From Clostridiales bacterium (GTDB lineage: Bacteria; Bacillota; Clostridia; Christensenellales; Aristaeellaceae): DNA of 43,709 nucleotides. The translations under genes were made by a program, and so were the position numbers. The stretch's first letter is position 1. Each line of letters begins with the position of its first letter. Where the stretch lies: contig JAAYEI010000046.1 of assembly GCA_012728815.1 (NCBI GenBank), positions 1-43,709 of the forward strand, given 5' to 3'. Of the stretch, positions 7,702 to 15,731 are shown piece after piece. The notes below the pieces were generated by a model, which was not told the DNA's origin, did not search any database, and saw nothing but the letters and a program-made list of their open reading frames with translations.

Positions 7702-8556
7702 ATGAGTACGCTGTATGTGGTGGCCACCCCGCTTGGCAACCTGGAGGATCTCAGCCCCCGCGCCCGGCGCGTGCTGATGGAGGCGGACCTCATCCTGGCC
7801 GAAGACACCCGGGTGACCCGCAGGCTGCTCAACGCCTTTCAGATTGAGACAAAGCTGGAGAGCCATCACCTGCACAACGAGCGGGGCAGCGCCCCGCGGC
7901 TCATCGCGCGCATGCAGAGGGAGCGTTTGCGGGTTGCCCTGGTTTCTGACGCGGGCACCCCGGCCATCAGCGACCCCGGCGCCCGCCTGGTGCGCCTGGC
8001 CCACGAGGCGGGCATCCAGGTGTTCGCCATCCCCGGGCCCAGCGCCCTGACCGCCGCCCTGTCCGTCAGCGGCTGTGAGCAGACCGCCTTCACCTTCCAT
8101 GGCTTTGCGCCCCGCAAGCAAGGCGAGCTGCTGGCCTTCCTGCGCGCCCTGCCGCCCGGTCTATCTGTCCTGTATGAGGCGCCCCACCGGGTGCTGGCGC
8201 TGCTGCGCGCCCTTGCGGAGGTTTATCCGGACTGCCCGCTGACCATCTGCCGGGAGCTGACCAAGCTGCACGAGCAGACCCTCACCGGCAGCGTGGCCCA
8301 GCTGCGCGCCCGCTTTGAGGCCCAGGAAGGCCCGCCCCGGGGCGAGTTTGTGCTGCTGCTGCAGGTGGGGGAGCAGCCCGCGCCGTTGGCGCTGGAGGAG
8401 GCAGCCTTGGGCCTGGAAGCCCGGCTGGTGGACCTGATGGCCCAGGGGCTGACGCTGCGGGAAGCCCAGGCGCAGCTGGTGGACGGGGGCCAGCGCAAGA
8501 ACGCGGTCTACGCCGCGGCGCTGCGGCTCAAAGAGCTTGTTGGGCAGCAGCTGTAA
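7702..8556 (+). CDS. rsmI: 16S rRNA (cytidine-1402 2'-O)-methyltransferase
   Basis: A 284-residue tetrapyrrole-methylase-fold enzyme that adds the ribose methyl to C1402, the same nucleotide as RsmH. The start MSTLYVVATPLGNLEDLSPR, the AEDTRVTRRLL segment, VALVSDAGTPAISDPGARLV and IPGPSALTAALSVSG are characteristic of RsmI. ATG at 7702, seven bases after the rsmH stop. The two genes together would produce the m4Cm1402 dimethylated base. Confidence 0.96.
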   Translation: MSTLYVVATPLGNLEDLSPRARRVLMEADLILAEDTRVTRRLLNAFQIETKLESHHLHNERGSAPRLIARMQRERLRVALVSDAGTPAISDPGARLVRLAHEAGIQVFAIPGPSALTAALSVSGCEQTAFTFHGFAPRKQGELLAFLRALPPGLSVLYEAPHRVLALLRALAEVYPDCPLTICRELTKLHEQTLTGSVAQLRARFEAQEGPPRGEFVLLLQVGEQPAPLALEEAALGLEARLVDLMAQGLTLREAQAQLVDGGQRKNAVYAAALRLKELVGQQL

Positions 8557-8567
8557 GCCCGGTCAAA

Positions 8568-8596
8568 TTGACAGGATCCCTTCCCTTTGCTATATT
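8568..8596 (+). promoter_or_regulatory. Promoter for the ECF S-component and coaX
   Basis: TTGACA at 8568-8573 and TATATT at 8591-8596, 17 bases apart. The leader is about 80 bases. I see no recognised riboswitch in it. CGGAGGA lies just before the gene start. Confidence 0.75.
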
Positions 8597-8684
8597 TCCC
8601 TTGCCGGTATCGCCATGAGCCGGACGCTGCTTCCCATCCCATCTTGATGTCGGGCATCCACCGCGAGCCTGAACGGAGGAACAC

Positions 8685-9272
8685 ATGAAAACAAGCAGAA
8701 CACGTGCCCTCACCCTGACTGCCATCCTGGCCGCCTTCATCTTCCTTTTTGGGTTGACCCCCCTGGGGCTGATCCCCCTGGGTTTCATCAACGTCACCAT
8801 CCTGGCGGTGCCCGTCATCATCGGCACCCTGTCCCTGGGCCTGGGCCACGGTCTGGTGCTGGGTTTCTTCTTCGGGCTGGTCAGCCTGATGAGCGTGCTG
8901 GGCCTGTCCCTGACGCCGCCCAGCGCGCTGGCGGGCACCCTGCTGGCGGCCAGCCCGGTCCTGACGGTGGTGATGTGCTTCCTGCCGCGCTTGCTGGTGC
9001 CGCTGTTCACCCACCTGTCCTATGGCCTGGTGGCCCGGCTGTCCAGCCGCAGGCTGGCCATCCCGGCTGCGGCGGCGGTGGGCTCGCTGACCAACACCGT
9101 CTTCTACCTGGGCCTGATGTACCTGTTCTATCAACTGGCAGCACTGGATGCCGCGCGGGTGGTCAACCTCATCCTTGGCATCGCGTTCATCGCCGGCTTC
9201 TCCGAGGCCGCGGTGGCCGCCATCCTGTCCTTCCCGATAATGATGGCGCTGGACAAACTACAAAAAAGGTAA
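8685..9272 (+). CDS. ECF transporter S-component, probably pantothenate (PanT-like)
   Basis: A 195-residue, very hydrophobic protein with about six membrane segments, the size and shape of ECF-type vitamin S-components. These bind the vitamin and associate with a shared EcfA-A'-T energising module, which is not in this window. The start MKTSRTRALTLTAILAAF is typical of the family, in which an early TALLAA-like helix packs against EcfT. Substrate is inferred from the next gene, coaX, nine bases downstream, which uses pantothenate. Other vitamins cannot be ruled out from sequence alone. Confidence 0.75.
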   Translation: MKTSRTRALTLTAILAAFIFLFGLTPLGLIPLGFINVTILAVPVIIGTLSLGLGHGLVLGFFFGLVSLMSVLGLSLTPPSALAGTLLAASPVLTVVMCFLPRLLVPLFTHLSYGLVARLSSRRLAIPAAAAVGSLTNTVFYLGLMYLFYQLAALDAARVVNLILGIAFIAGFSEAAVAAILSFPIMMALDKLQKR

Positions 9273-9281
9273 GGAACCGCA

Positions 9282-10052
9282 ATGATCCTCATCATGGACA
9301 TCGGCAACACCAACATCAAGACAGCCGTCTTTGAGGGGCGCGACCTGGTCAAATCCTGGCGCATCTCCACCAACACCAGCTACACTTCCGATGAGTACGG
9401 CATCCTGATGACCAACATGTTCCGCCAGGCCGGGCTGTCCATGGGCGAGGTGAGCGGCATCATGATCTCCTCCGTGGTGCCCAGCATCAACTTCACCATT
9501 GAGCACATGTGCCATGACTACCTGAGGCTGGCGCCGCATTTTGTGGGCCCGGGGCTCAAAACCGGCATCAACATCCTTTATGAGAACCCCAAGGAGCTGG
9601 GCAGCGACCGCATCTGCAACGCGGTGGCCGCCTACAGCCTGTACGGCTCCCCCTGCATTTTCATTGACTTTGGCACCGCCACCAGCTTTGGTGTCATCAG
9701 CGGCAACGGCAACTTCCTGGGCGGCTGTATCCTCACAGGCGTCCGCCTGGCGCGGGAGGCCGTGGTGACCGGCACCTCCAAGCTGCCGCATTTTGAGCTC
9801 AACCTGCCTGACAAGGTCATCGGCCGCTCCACCATCACCAACCTGCAGTCCGGCCTGCTGTATGGCTACGTGGGCCAGGTCAACTACCTGGTGGAGCGCA
9901 TGAAGCAGGAGATGGGGGAAAGCCGCGTGGCGGTGGTGGCCACCGGTGGCTTTGCCAGCCAGATTGCCGGCCAGTCCGACGCCATTGAGTACGTGGACGC
10001 GCTGCTCACCCTCAAGGGTGTGCGCATGATATACGAGAAGAATTACCAGTAG
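9282..10052 (+). CDS. coaX: Type III pantothenate kinase
   Basis: A 256-residue CoaX-family kinase for the first step of coenzyme A synthesis, phosphorylation of pantothenate. The P-loop-like DIGNTNIKTAVFEG (6-19), the conserved GSDRICNAVAA (about 107-117), DFGTATSFGVISGNG (about 129-143) and GVRLAREA are visible. It belongs to the ASKHA fold and needs a monovalent cation. It forms a two-gene operon with the upstream S-component: uptake followed by trapping of pantothenate. A strong terminator follows at 10073. Confidence 0.95.
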   Translation: MILIMDIGNTNIKTAVFEGRDLVKSWRISTNTSYTSDEYGILMTNMFRQAGLSMGEVSGIMISSVVPSINFTIEHMCHDYLRLAPHFVGPGLKTGINILYENPKELGSDRICNAVAAYSLYGSPCIFIDFGTATSFGVISGNGNFLGGCILTGVRLAREAVVTGTSKLPHFELNLPDKVIGRSTITNLQSGLLYGYVGQVNYLVERMKQEMGESRVAVVATGGFASQIAGQSDAIEYVDALLTLKGVRMIYEKNYQ

Positions 10053-10072
10053 CCGCCCCCTGTCCGGATGGA

Positions 10073-10099
10073 GAGCCTCCCCAGGGGGCTCTTTCATTT
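10073..10099 (+). terminator. Terminator after coaX
   Basis: GAGCCTCC at 10073-10080, loop CCA, GGGGGCTC at 10084-10091 (one G-U pair), then TTTCATTT. Confidence 0.85.
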
Positions 10100-10106
10100 A
10101 GGCCGG

Positions 10107-10136
10107 TTGACAAAGCAGGCGCCGCGGGGCTATAAT
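10107..10136 (+). promoter_or_regulatory. Promoter for the SH3-repeat protein
   Basis: TTGACA at 10107-10112 and TATAAT at 10131-10136 with an 18-base spacer. AAGGAGA lies about ten bases before the ATG at 10188. Confidence 0.8.
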
Positions 10137-10187
10137 CATTACACAATTGTTTCAAATATATGAAGCAATTAGGAAGGAGAAGCCTTC

Positions 10188-11051
10188 ATGAGACTGCTGA
10201 AATGCATCCTGGCTGCCTGCCTGATTCTGGCGCTGCTGCTGCCCATCCTGCCCCTGTCCACCTCCGCGCAGGAGGGTGAGCCGCCCGCCGCCGCTGAAAC
10301 CACAACGCCAACCGATCAGGACGGGGAACAGCCTGAAGACAGCCCGCCGCCCGCGGCGACCGCCCAGCCCTTTGCCACCCTGCCCCTGACCGACAAAGCC
10401 CAGATGCCCACGCCCGCCCAGGAACCGTCCGGCGAGGTCATCGTCATCGCCCCGGAGGGCGCGGGCTTCTTTGAGCTGCCCGACCATGGCTCCGCCATGC
10501 TGGAGCACCTGGAGGCGGGTGCCGTGCTCCAGCTAAAGCTGCTGGGCCAAAGCTGGAGCCAGGTCACCCTGGGCGAAGCAACTGGCTATGTCCCCACCCA
10601 GGCGCTCAGCCTGGCCTTTGGCGCCAGCCAGCCCGTGCTGGCGCTGGCCACCGCGCCCCTGGGCAAACTGACCCTGCGCGCGGAGATGAGCACCCGCAGC
10701 AAGGCGCTGGCCACCGTGCGCTCCGGGCGCGCAGTGCTGATGCTGGCCCGGGGCGAGGTCTTCTCCCTCGTGCGCCATGAGGGGCAGGAGGGCTACCTGC
10801 TCAGCGCCCACCTGGTTCAGGTGCCGGTGCGGGACAACCTGGGCACCTACACCCAGGTGGTCAGCCTGGTGGAAACCCGCGAGGCCAACGTGCGCCTGCG
10901 CGCGGAGCCGGCCAAGAACGCCGCGGTGTATACCACCGTGCCCTCCGGCCAGTTTGTCGTGGTGCTGGACATCGCCGATGGCTGGGCCCAGGTGGAGTAC
11001 CAGGGCTATCATGGCTACATGATGGCCGATTACCTCAAGCGCTTTGACTGA
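10188..11051 (+). CDS. Secreted protein with three bacterial SH3-like domains
   Basis: A 287-residue exported protein. An N-terminal signal peptide (Arg/Lys start, hydrophobic core to about residue 24, cleavage after STSA near 28) is followed by a Pro/Thr/Glu-rich spacer (about 30-80). Three repeats resembling SH3b domains follow at about 88-138, 158-212 and 226-286. The last two contain the usual TLRAEMSTRS and NVRLRAEPAKN openings and GYL/GYM-type ends. SH3b domains commonly bind peptidoglycan or other wall parts. There is no catalytic domain, so a binding or structural envelope role is inferred. It has its own promoter and terminator, thus is monocistronic. Confidence 0.8.
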   Translation: MRLLKCILAACLILALLLPILPLSTSAQEGEPPAAAETTTPTDQDGEQPEDSPPPAATAQPFATLPLTDKAQMPTPAQEPSGEVIVIAPEGAGFFELPDHGSAMLEHLEAGAVLQLKLLGQSWSQVTLGEATGYVPTQALSLAFGASQPVLALATAPLGKLTLRAEMSTRSKALATVRSGRAVLMLARGEVFSLVRHEGQEGYLLSAHLVQVPVRDNLGTYTQVVSLVETREANVRLRAEPAKNAAVYTTVPSGQFVVVLDIADGWAQVEYQGYHGYMMADYLKRFD

Positions 11052-11149
11052 TGGGGAATTGGACCTGACCCGCGCTTGGCCTGACAGCCTGGAACCACTG
11101 CGCCGGGCGCGGTTTCCCGCGGGCGGCTTGTAGACACCCAACAACAAGA

Positions 11150-11180
11150 GGCAGGGCAGCAATGCCCTGCCTTGTCATAT
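11150..11180 (+). terminator. Terminator after the SH3-repeat gene
   Basis: GGCAGGGC at 11150-11157 pairs with GCCCTGCC at 11164-11171 around AGCAAT, then TTGTCATATT. It lies 98 bases after the stop. The rest of 11052-11343 holds no gene that I can see. Confidence 0.8.
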
Positions 11181-11343
11181 TCTGATTGATTCCCATTGGT
11201 TCAGCGGCTTGTCAAAGCACATGATCCGCCCGGCGTCCCCAGGCCCCGGCTGCCCGCCCGCCCTGCGGAGTATGCCTCGTTGTGGCGCCTCAGGCCCCAC
11301 CTGTGCTACACTGTGGTCATCAATCCCTATAAAGGAGACCACC

Positions 11344-11682
11344 ATGAAACACATTCTGTTCTACGGCATGAACGGCGAAAAATCCTGCTTCATGCATGTG
11401 CTGCTCAACGCCGCCCAGCTCCACGAGGCCGGGCACAAGGTCCGGGTGATTTTTGAGGGCGCCTCGGTCAAGCTGGTGCCGGTGTTTGAGGAGGAGAAGA
11501 ACCCGGTCTACCAGAAGGTGAAGGCGGCCGGGCTCATCGCCGGGGTCTGCCTGGCCTGCGCCAAGACGCTGGGCGTGTACGAGGCCGCCCAGCAAAGCGG
11601 CCTGCCCTTCCTGTCAGACATGAGTGGCCACGCCGGCGTCAAGCCCTTTTTGGAGGCGGGGTACGAGGTCATCAGCATCTGA
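11344..11682 (+). CDS. DsrE-family small cytoplasmic protein
   Basis: A 112-residue protein of the DsrE/DsrF-like fold. It starts with a beta strand (KHILFYGMNG), then a helix and EAGHKVRVIFEGASVKLV (28-45), a pattern of this superfamily. It has Cys at 15, and a C69-x-x-C72 pair in GVCLACAKTLG, near where sulfur-relay members hold a reactive Cys. Members take part in persulfide transfer, but many are uncharacterised, and the substrate here is unknown. AAAGGAG precedes the ATG at 11344. No partner dsr or tus genes are nearby. Confidence 0.7.
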   Translation: MKHILFYGMNGEKSCFMHVLLNAAQLHEAGHKVRVIFEGASVKLVPVFEEEKNPVYQKVKAAGLIAGVCLACAKTLGVYEAAQQSGLPFLSDMSGHAGVKPFLEAGYEVISI

Positions 11683-11692
11683 GCGCCTAGCG

Positions 11693-11735
11693 AGGTTCCG
11701 CCAGGGCTTCTCCAAAGGCCCTGCAAACGGAACCT
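11693..11735. other. Nested 43-base inverted repeat after the DsrE-like gene
   Basis: AGGTTCCG at 11693-11700 pairs with CGGAACCT at 11728-11735, and an inner CAGGGC at 11702-11707 pairs with GCCCTG at 11718-11723. There is no T run, so this is a stable hairpin rather than a plain intrinsic terminator. It may protect or end the transcript, or be a small mobile/regulatory repeat. Confidence 0.55.
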
Positions 11736-11803
11736 AGTCAACCGCCTGCGCGATTGCCATGCGCAAGCACCTGACCAAACAATAATGTCTGAAGGAGGAC
11801 ATC

Positions 11804-12394
11804 ATGCGTACATTTTCCTGGATGAACGAGAGCAGCCTGACAGAGAAGGACGGGGTTCTCACCATTCACGCCCCGGCCAAGACCGATTTTTTCAACTTCG
11901 GCGAACAGCTGGACGCCAGCGGCCTGCCCAGCGAGTCCAGCGGCAACGCGCCGTATTACTACACCGAAATCACGGGTGACTTTGTGCTGCGGGTCAAGGT
12001 GTCGCTGGATTTTGAGTCCGATTACGACGCCTGCTCCCTGATGCTGATGAAGGACCGCCTCAACTGGGGCAAGCTGTGCTTTGAGAAGAGCGACTTTGGC
12101 ACCATCGCGGTGGTCAGCGTGGTCACCAAGGTGCGCTCGGACGACGCCAATGGCGTCAATGTGTCCGGCGAGCCCATCTGGCTGCAGGCTGCCCGGGTGG
12201 GCAACTACTTCTCCTTCCACTATTCCCTGGACGGCAAGCGCTTTGACATGACCCGCCTCTTCCACATGGACGTGGAGGGCCCCCTCAAGGTGGGCCTGGT
12301 GGCGCAGTCCCCAACCGGGGAGGGCGGGCCGCGCCACTTTGAGCAGCTCACCATCCAGCAGCGCACCATCGCCAACCTGCGCAAGGGCGAATAA
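11804..12394 (+). CDS. DUF1349 domain protein (concanavalin-like fold)
   Basis: A 196-residue protein spanning a whole DUF1349 domain, a lectin-like beta-sandwich family also annotated as 'regulation of enolase'. Typical features are the early W6 and TDFF, YYYTEITGDFVLRVKV (about 50-65), CSLMLMKDRLNWGKLCFE (about 76-93), and a late LKVGLVAQSP strand. There is no signal peptide, so it is probably cytoplasmic. Related domains bind carbohydrate or act next to glycosidases, but the role of the stand-alone form is not established. AAGGAGG precedes the ATG. Confidence 0.8.
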   Translation: MRTFSWMNESSLTEKDGVLTIHAPAKTDFFNFGEQLDASGLPSESSGNAPYYYTEITGDFVLRVKVSLDFESDYDACSLMLMKDRLNWGKLCFEKSDFGTIAVVSVVTKVRSDDANGVNVSGEPIWLQAARVGNYFSFHYSLDGKRFDMTRLFHMDVEGPLKVGLVAQSPTGEGGPRHFEQLTIQQRTIANLRKGE

Positions 12395-12410
12395 GCCACC
12401 ACACCCGGAA

Positions 12411-12435
12411 GGCCGCGGCGAAGCCCGCGGCCTTT
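12411..12435 (+). terminator. Terminator after the DUF1349 gene
   Basis: GGCCGCGG at 12411-12418 pairs with CCGCGGCC at 12425-12432, followed by TTT. Confidence 0.7.
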
Positions 12436-12486
12436 CGCCATGCACCGGGCCGGGGCAACCAGGCAACCTGCCCCTGCCGGCCGGGC

Positions 12487-12515
12487 TTGCAAGCCCTGCC
12501 GTGTTTGGCTATGAT
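12487..12515 (+). promoter_or_regulatory. Promoter for the MFS-HAD gene pair
   Basis: TTGCAA at 12487-12492 and TATGAT at 12510-12515, 17 bases apart. The start codon is at 12600. Confidence 0.55.
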
Positions 12516-12599
12516 GTACGCGCCGCGCCAAGGGCAGCGGCCTGACCTGCCATTCAAATACTGTTCGGGCGGCAGCCCGCGGAAACGAGGATACGCAGC

Positions 12600-13874
12600 A
12601 TGGTCCGTTTCAAGGCGCTAATCAAGCGCAACCAGCTGGTGGACACCCTGATCAACCTGCGCGGCAACGCGCGGGCCTGTGTGTACACCGAGCCGCTCTG
12701 GGGCATCCCCACCACCCTCTACCTGCCCCTGGTGGCCAAATACATGGAAGCGCTGGGGCTGACCCCCCTGCAGATCGGCATCGTGGCCACCCTCTCCATC
12801 CTGAGCCAGATGGTGTTCGCGCCGCTCAGCGGCGCCATCACCGACAAATTTGGCCGCCGCTGGACCACCACCATCGTGGACGCAATCGCCTGGTGCCTGC
12901 CCCTGCTCATCTGGATGGGCGCGCAGGGCTTTGGCTGGTTTGTGGTGGCGGCCCTGCTCAACGGCACCTGGCGCATCACCGAAAACTCCTGGGGCCTGCT
13001 GATGGTGGAGGACGCGCCGGCAGCCCAGCTGGTCAACATCTATGCCCTGGCCAACATCGCCGGCCTGATCTCAGGCTTTGTGGCGCCGCTCACCAGCATC
13101 CTGGTGGCGCGCCACTCGCTGGTGAGCACCATGCGCGCCCTCTACCTGTTTGCGGCCGTCAGCATCGGGATTAAAATCATCATCCTGCACTTCATGGTCA
13201 AGGAGACTGAGATCGGTGAACAGAAAAAGGCCGAGCTGAAGGGCAAGCACTTCCGCCACGCCCTGCAGGGCAGCATGAAGGTGCTGCGGCATATGTTCTC
13301 CAAGCGCCCGCTCATGCTGGTGCTGGGCATCATCTCCTGCGTGATGGTCATCCGCAGCGCCACAGACAACTTCTGGCCGCTGTTCATCACCGGCTCCCTG
13401 GGCATCGCCGAGGAAAGTCTGCCGCTGCTCTCGGGGTTGCGCTCACTGGCCATGCTGGCCGCCTTCTTTGTGCTGGCGCCCCGCATCCAGCCCCAGCGCT
13501 TCCACCGCCCCCTGCAGCTGGGCCTGGTCATCATGGCCGCGCTGCACCTGGTGCTGTTCCTGCTGCCTGCCGGCAGTGGCTGGGTGGTCTTCCCTGGCGT
13601 GGTGGCTGAGGCCCTGGCGCTGAGCATGCTGATCCCGCTGTTTTCCAGCCTGCAGATGCTGCTGATGGACAAGGTGGAGAAGGCCCGCATGTTTGGCTTC
13701 TCCCTGGCCTTCTGCCTGATGGTCACCGCGCCCTTTGGCACCATCAACGGGCTGCTGTCCAAATGGAACCTGGCCCTGCCCATGCTGCTGTCCGCGGCGC
13801 TTGCGGTGCTGGCGCTGTACTTCGTGCACCTGCTCAAGAAAAGCCTGGAGCATGTGCGCCTGGATGAGGCCTGA
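12600..13874 (+). CDS. Major facilitator superfamily transporter
   Basis: A 424-residue protein with about 12 membrane segments. The MFS motif A lies in the loop between helices 2 and 3 as GAITDKFGRRW (about 77-87). A long basic cytoplasmic loop with KAELKGKHF separates the two six-helix halves near 205-225. MFS carriers move small molecules by proton coupling or facilitated diffusion, and the substrate is not evident. A start of about 30 residues precedes the first helix. It ends two bases before the HAD gene, suggesting joint expression. Confidence 0.85.
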   Translation: MVRFKALIKRNQLVDTLINLRGNARACVYTEPLWGIPTTLYLPLVAKYMEALGLTPLQIGIVATLSILSQMVFAPLSGAITDKFGRRWTTTIVDAIAWCLPLLIWMGAQGFGWFVVAALLNGTWRITENSWGLLMVEDAPAAQLVNIYALANIAGLISGFVAPLTSILVARHSLVSTMRALYLFAAVSIGIKIIILHFMVKETEIGEQKKAELKGKHFRHALQGSMKVLRHMFSKRPLMLVLGIISCVMVIRSATDNFWPLFITGSLGIAEESLPLLSGLRSLAMLAAFFVLAPRIQPQRFHRPLQLGLVIMAALHLVLFLLPAGSGWVVFPGVVAEALALSMLIPLFSSLQMLLMDKVEKARMFGFSLAFCLMVTAPFGTINGLLSKWNLALPMLLSAALAVLALYFVHLLKKSLEHVRLDEA

Positions 13875-13875
13875 G

Positions 13876-14682
13876 ATGCGTAACGATCTGCAGCGGTTTC
13901 TGCGTGACCGCAAGCTCTACCTGCTGGACATGGACGGCACCCTCTATCTGGGGAAGCGGCTGTTTGAGCACAGCCTGGCGTTTTTGCAGGCCATCCGGGC
14001 ATCCGGCGCGGACTACCTGTTTTTGACCAACAACTCCTCGCTGGGCACACAGGCCTATGTGGAGAAATTGCAGGCCCTGGGCATCCCTGCCCGGCTGGAG
14101 GATTTTTTCACTTCGACTGACGCCGCCTGCGCCTGGCTGCGCGCCAACTACAGCGGCCGGCTGATATACGCCCTGGGCACCGCCTCCTTCCGTGCCCAGC
14201 TGCGCTCGGCTGGTTTTCCCATCACCCAGCGGTATGAGGAGGCGGTGGACTGCCTGCTGATGGGCTATGACACCGAGCTGACCTACCAGAAGCTGATAGA
14301 CGCCACCCGGCTCATCAACCGCGGGATCACCTACCTGGCCACCAACCCGGACTGGGTCTGTCCTACAGAAGAGGGCTACCTCCCCGACTGCGGAGCCATC
14401 GCCCAGGCCCTGGAGCATGCCACCGGCAGGCTGCCCCTGTTTTTGGGCAAGCCCCGGCCGGAGATTGCCCAGCTGGCCATGCAGATCAAGGGCGTCACGC
14501 CAGCCCAGACCGTGCTGGTGGGTGACCGCATCTACACCGACATCGCCTGCGGCCGGGCCGCGGGCACCGGCACCATCCTGGTGTACAGCGGGGAATCGAC
14601 GCCTGCCACACTGGAAGGCAGCGACCTGAAACCCGATTTTGCGCTGGGCGGCATTGGGGAGATTCTGGCCGCCCTCCCCTGA
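13876..14682 (+). CDS. HAD-superfamily IIA phosphatase (NagD/phosphoglycolate type)
   Basis: A 268-residue phosphatase. Motif I is LLDMDGTLYLG with nucleophile D18 and acid/base D20. Motif II is LTNNSS (about 50-55). A type IIA cap (about 80-180) follows, then GKPRPEIAQLA carrying the motif III Lys, and motif IV VGDRIYTDIACG (about 215-226). These are hallmarks of the NagD/AraL/4-nitrophenylphosphatase group, which act on sugar or glycolate phosphates. The ATG at 13876 is one base past the MFS stop, the start that puts motif I at the usual distance. The pairing may mean the phosphatase acts on a transported or toxic phosphorylated metabolite (inference). Confidence 0.88.
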   Translation: MRNDLQRFLRDRKLYLLDMDGTLYLGKRLFEHSLAFLQAIRASGADYLFLTNNSSLGTQAYVEKLQALGIPARLEDFFTSTDAACAWLRANYSGRLIYALGTASFRAQLRSAGFPITQRYEEAVDCLLMGYDTELTYQKLIDATRLINRGITYLATNPDWVCPTEEGYLPDCGAIAQALEHATGRLPLFLGKPRPEIAQLAMQIKGVTPAQTVLVGDRIYTDIACGRAAGTGTILVYSGESTPATLEGSDLKPDFALGGIGEILAALP

Positions 14683-14771
14683 GCCGGCTGGCTGGCCGGG
14701 TACAATGATTAGGCAGCGCCAGCTGTTGAACACACCAGGACACAGGGCGGCAGCCCGGAAGGCGGGACAGT

Positions 14772-15677
14772 ATGAAGTGGGAAGGCAGACGCAGAAGCAC
14801 CAATGTCAATGACCGGCGTGGTCGGACCAGCGCCGGGCGGCGCATGGCCGTGGGCGGCGGCAGCCTGGGCGTTGTGGGCATTGTGGTGTACCTCCTGATC
14901 ACCCTGCTCAGCGGCGGGGGCGGCGGTGACCTGGGGGACATCCTGGGCGGCGCGGTGCTGCCCGGCAGCGTGCAGACAGACAGCCAGCAGCAAAGCACCT
15001 ATGTGGAATCAGAGCAGGAGCGCGAGCTGATGGGCCTGCTCTCTGTCGCCCTGGCGGACATAGAGGACACCTGGTCAGCCGTTTTGCCGGCTTCCCAGTA
15101 CCAGGCCCAGTACCGCGAGCCGGAGCTCACCGTCTACACCGGCGCCATCAACACCGCCTGCGGCGCGGCGGACGCGGGCGTGGGCCCCTTCTACTGCCCG
15201 GGCGACCAGACCATCTACCTGGACCTGAGTTTCTATGACACCCTCACGCGCAAGTACGGCGCCAAGGAGGGCGACTTCGCCATGGTTTACGTCATCGCGC
15301 ACGAGGCCGGTCACCATGTGCAGACGCTGCTGGGGGTCACCTCCCAGCTCAACGACCTGCGCCAGCGCGTGGCCCGCGGCGCCATGAGCCAGACGGAGTT
15401 CAACCGCTACAGCGTGGCCTTTGAGTTGCAGGCAGACTACCTGGCCGGCGTGGTGGCCCGCTACATGCAGGAGCGCGGCTACCTGGAGCGCGGCGACCTG
15501 TCCGAGGCCATGAGCGCGGCGGCCTCGGTGGGCGATGACGCCATCCAGCGGCGCTACCAGGGCTATGTGGATCCGGACACCTTCAACCACGGCACCAGTG
15601 AGCAGCGGCAGGAGTGGTTCCGCCGCGGCTTTGAGGCAGGGGACCTGTCCGGCTGGGATACCTTCCGTGGGTTGTGA
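14772..15677 (+). CDS. Membrane-anchored neutral zinc metallopeptidase (YpfJ family)
   Basis: A 301-residue YpfJ/KPN_02809-type peptidase. After a basic start (MKWEGRRRSTNVNDRRG) there is one transmembrane helix (about 27-46), a Gly-rich spacer, and the catalytic domain. The zinc site is HEAGHH starting at H177, and AFELQADYLAGVVA (about 215-228) supplies the third ligand. The CxC-like pair in TACGAADAGVGPFYCPGDQTIYLD (C near 134 and 144) is typical of the family. The protease domain probably faces outside. Substrates are unknown. A small gap separates it from the exported msrB, so both may serve envelope quality control. Confidence 0.88.
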   Translation: MKWEGRRRSTNVNDRRGRTSAGRRMAVGGGSLGVVGIVVYLLITLLSGGGGGDLGDILGGAVLPGSVQTDSQQQSTYVESEQERELMGLLSVALADIEDTWSAVLPASQYQAQYREPELTVYTGAINTACGAADAGVGPFYCPGDQTIYLDLSFYDTLTRKYGAKEGDFAMVYVIAHEAGHHVQTLLGVTSQLNDLRQRVARGAMSQTEFNRYSVAFELQADYLAGVVARYMQERGYLERGDLSEAMSAAASVGDDAIQRRYQGYVDPDTFNHGTSEQRQEWFRRGFEAGDLSGWDTFRGL

Positions 15678-15731
15678 CGCCGCGCGTTTGTTTTTCGCCC
15701 GCCGGGTTACAATCCCGGCAGGAGGTGCCCC

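Noticed and set aside
6204-7832. 542-codon minus-strand open frame
   Set aside because: Lies across valS and rsmH, which are unambiguous on the plus strand; its composition is that of a shadow frame.
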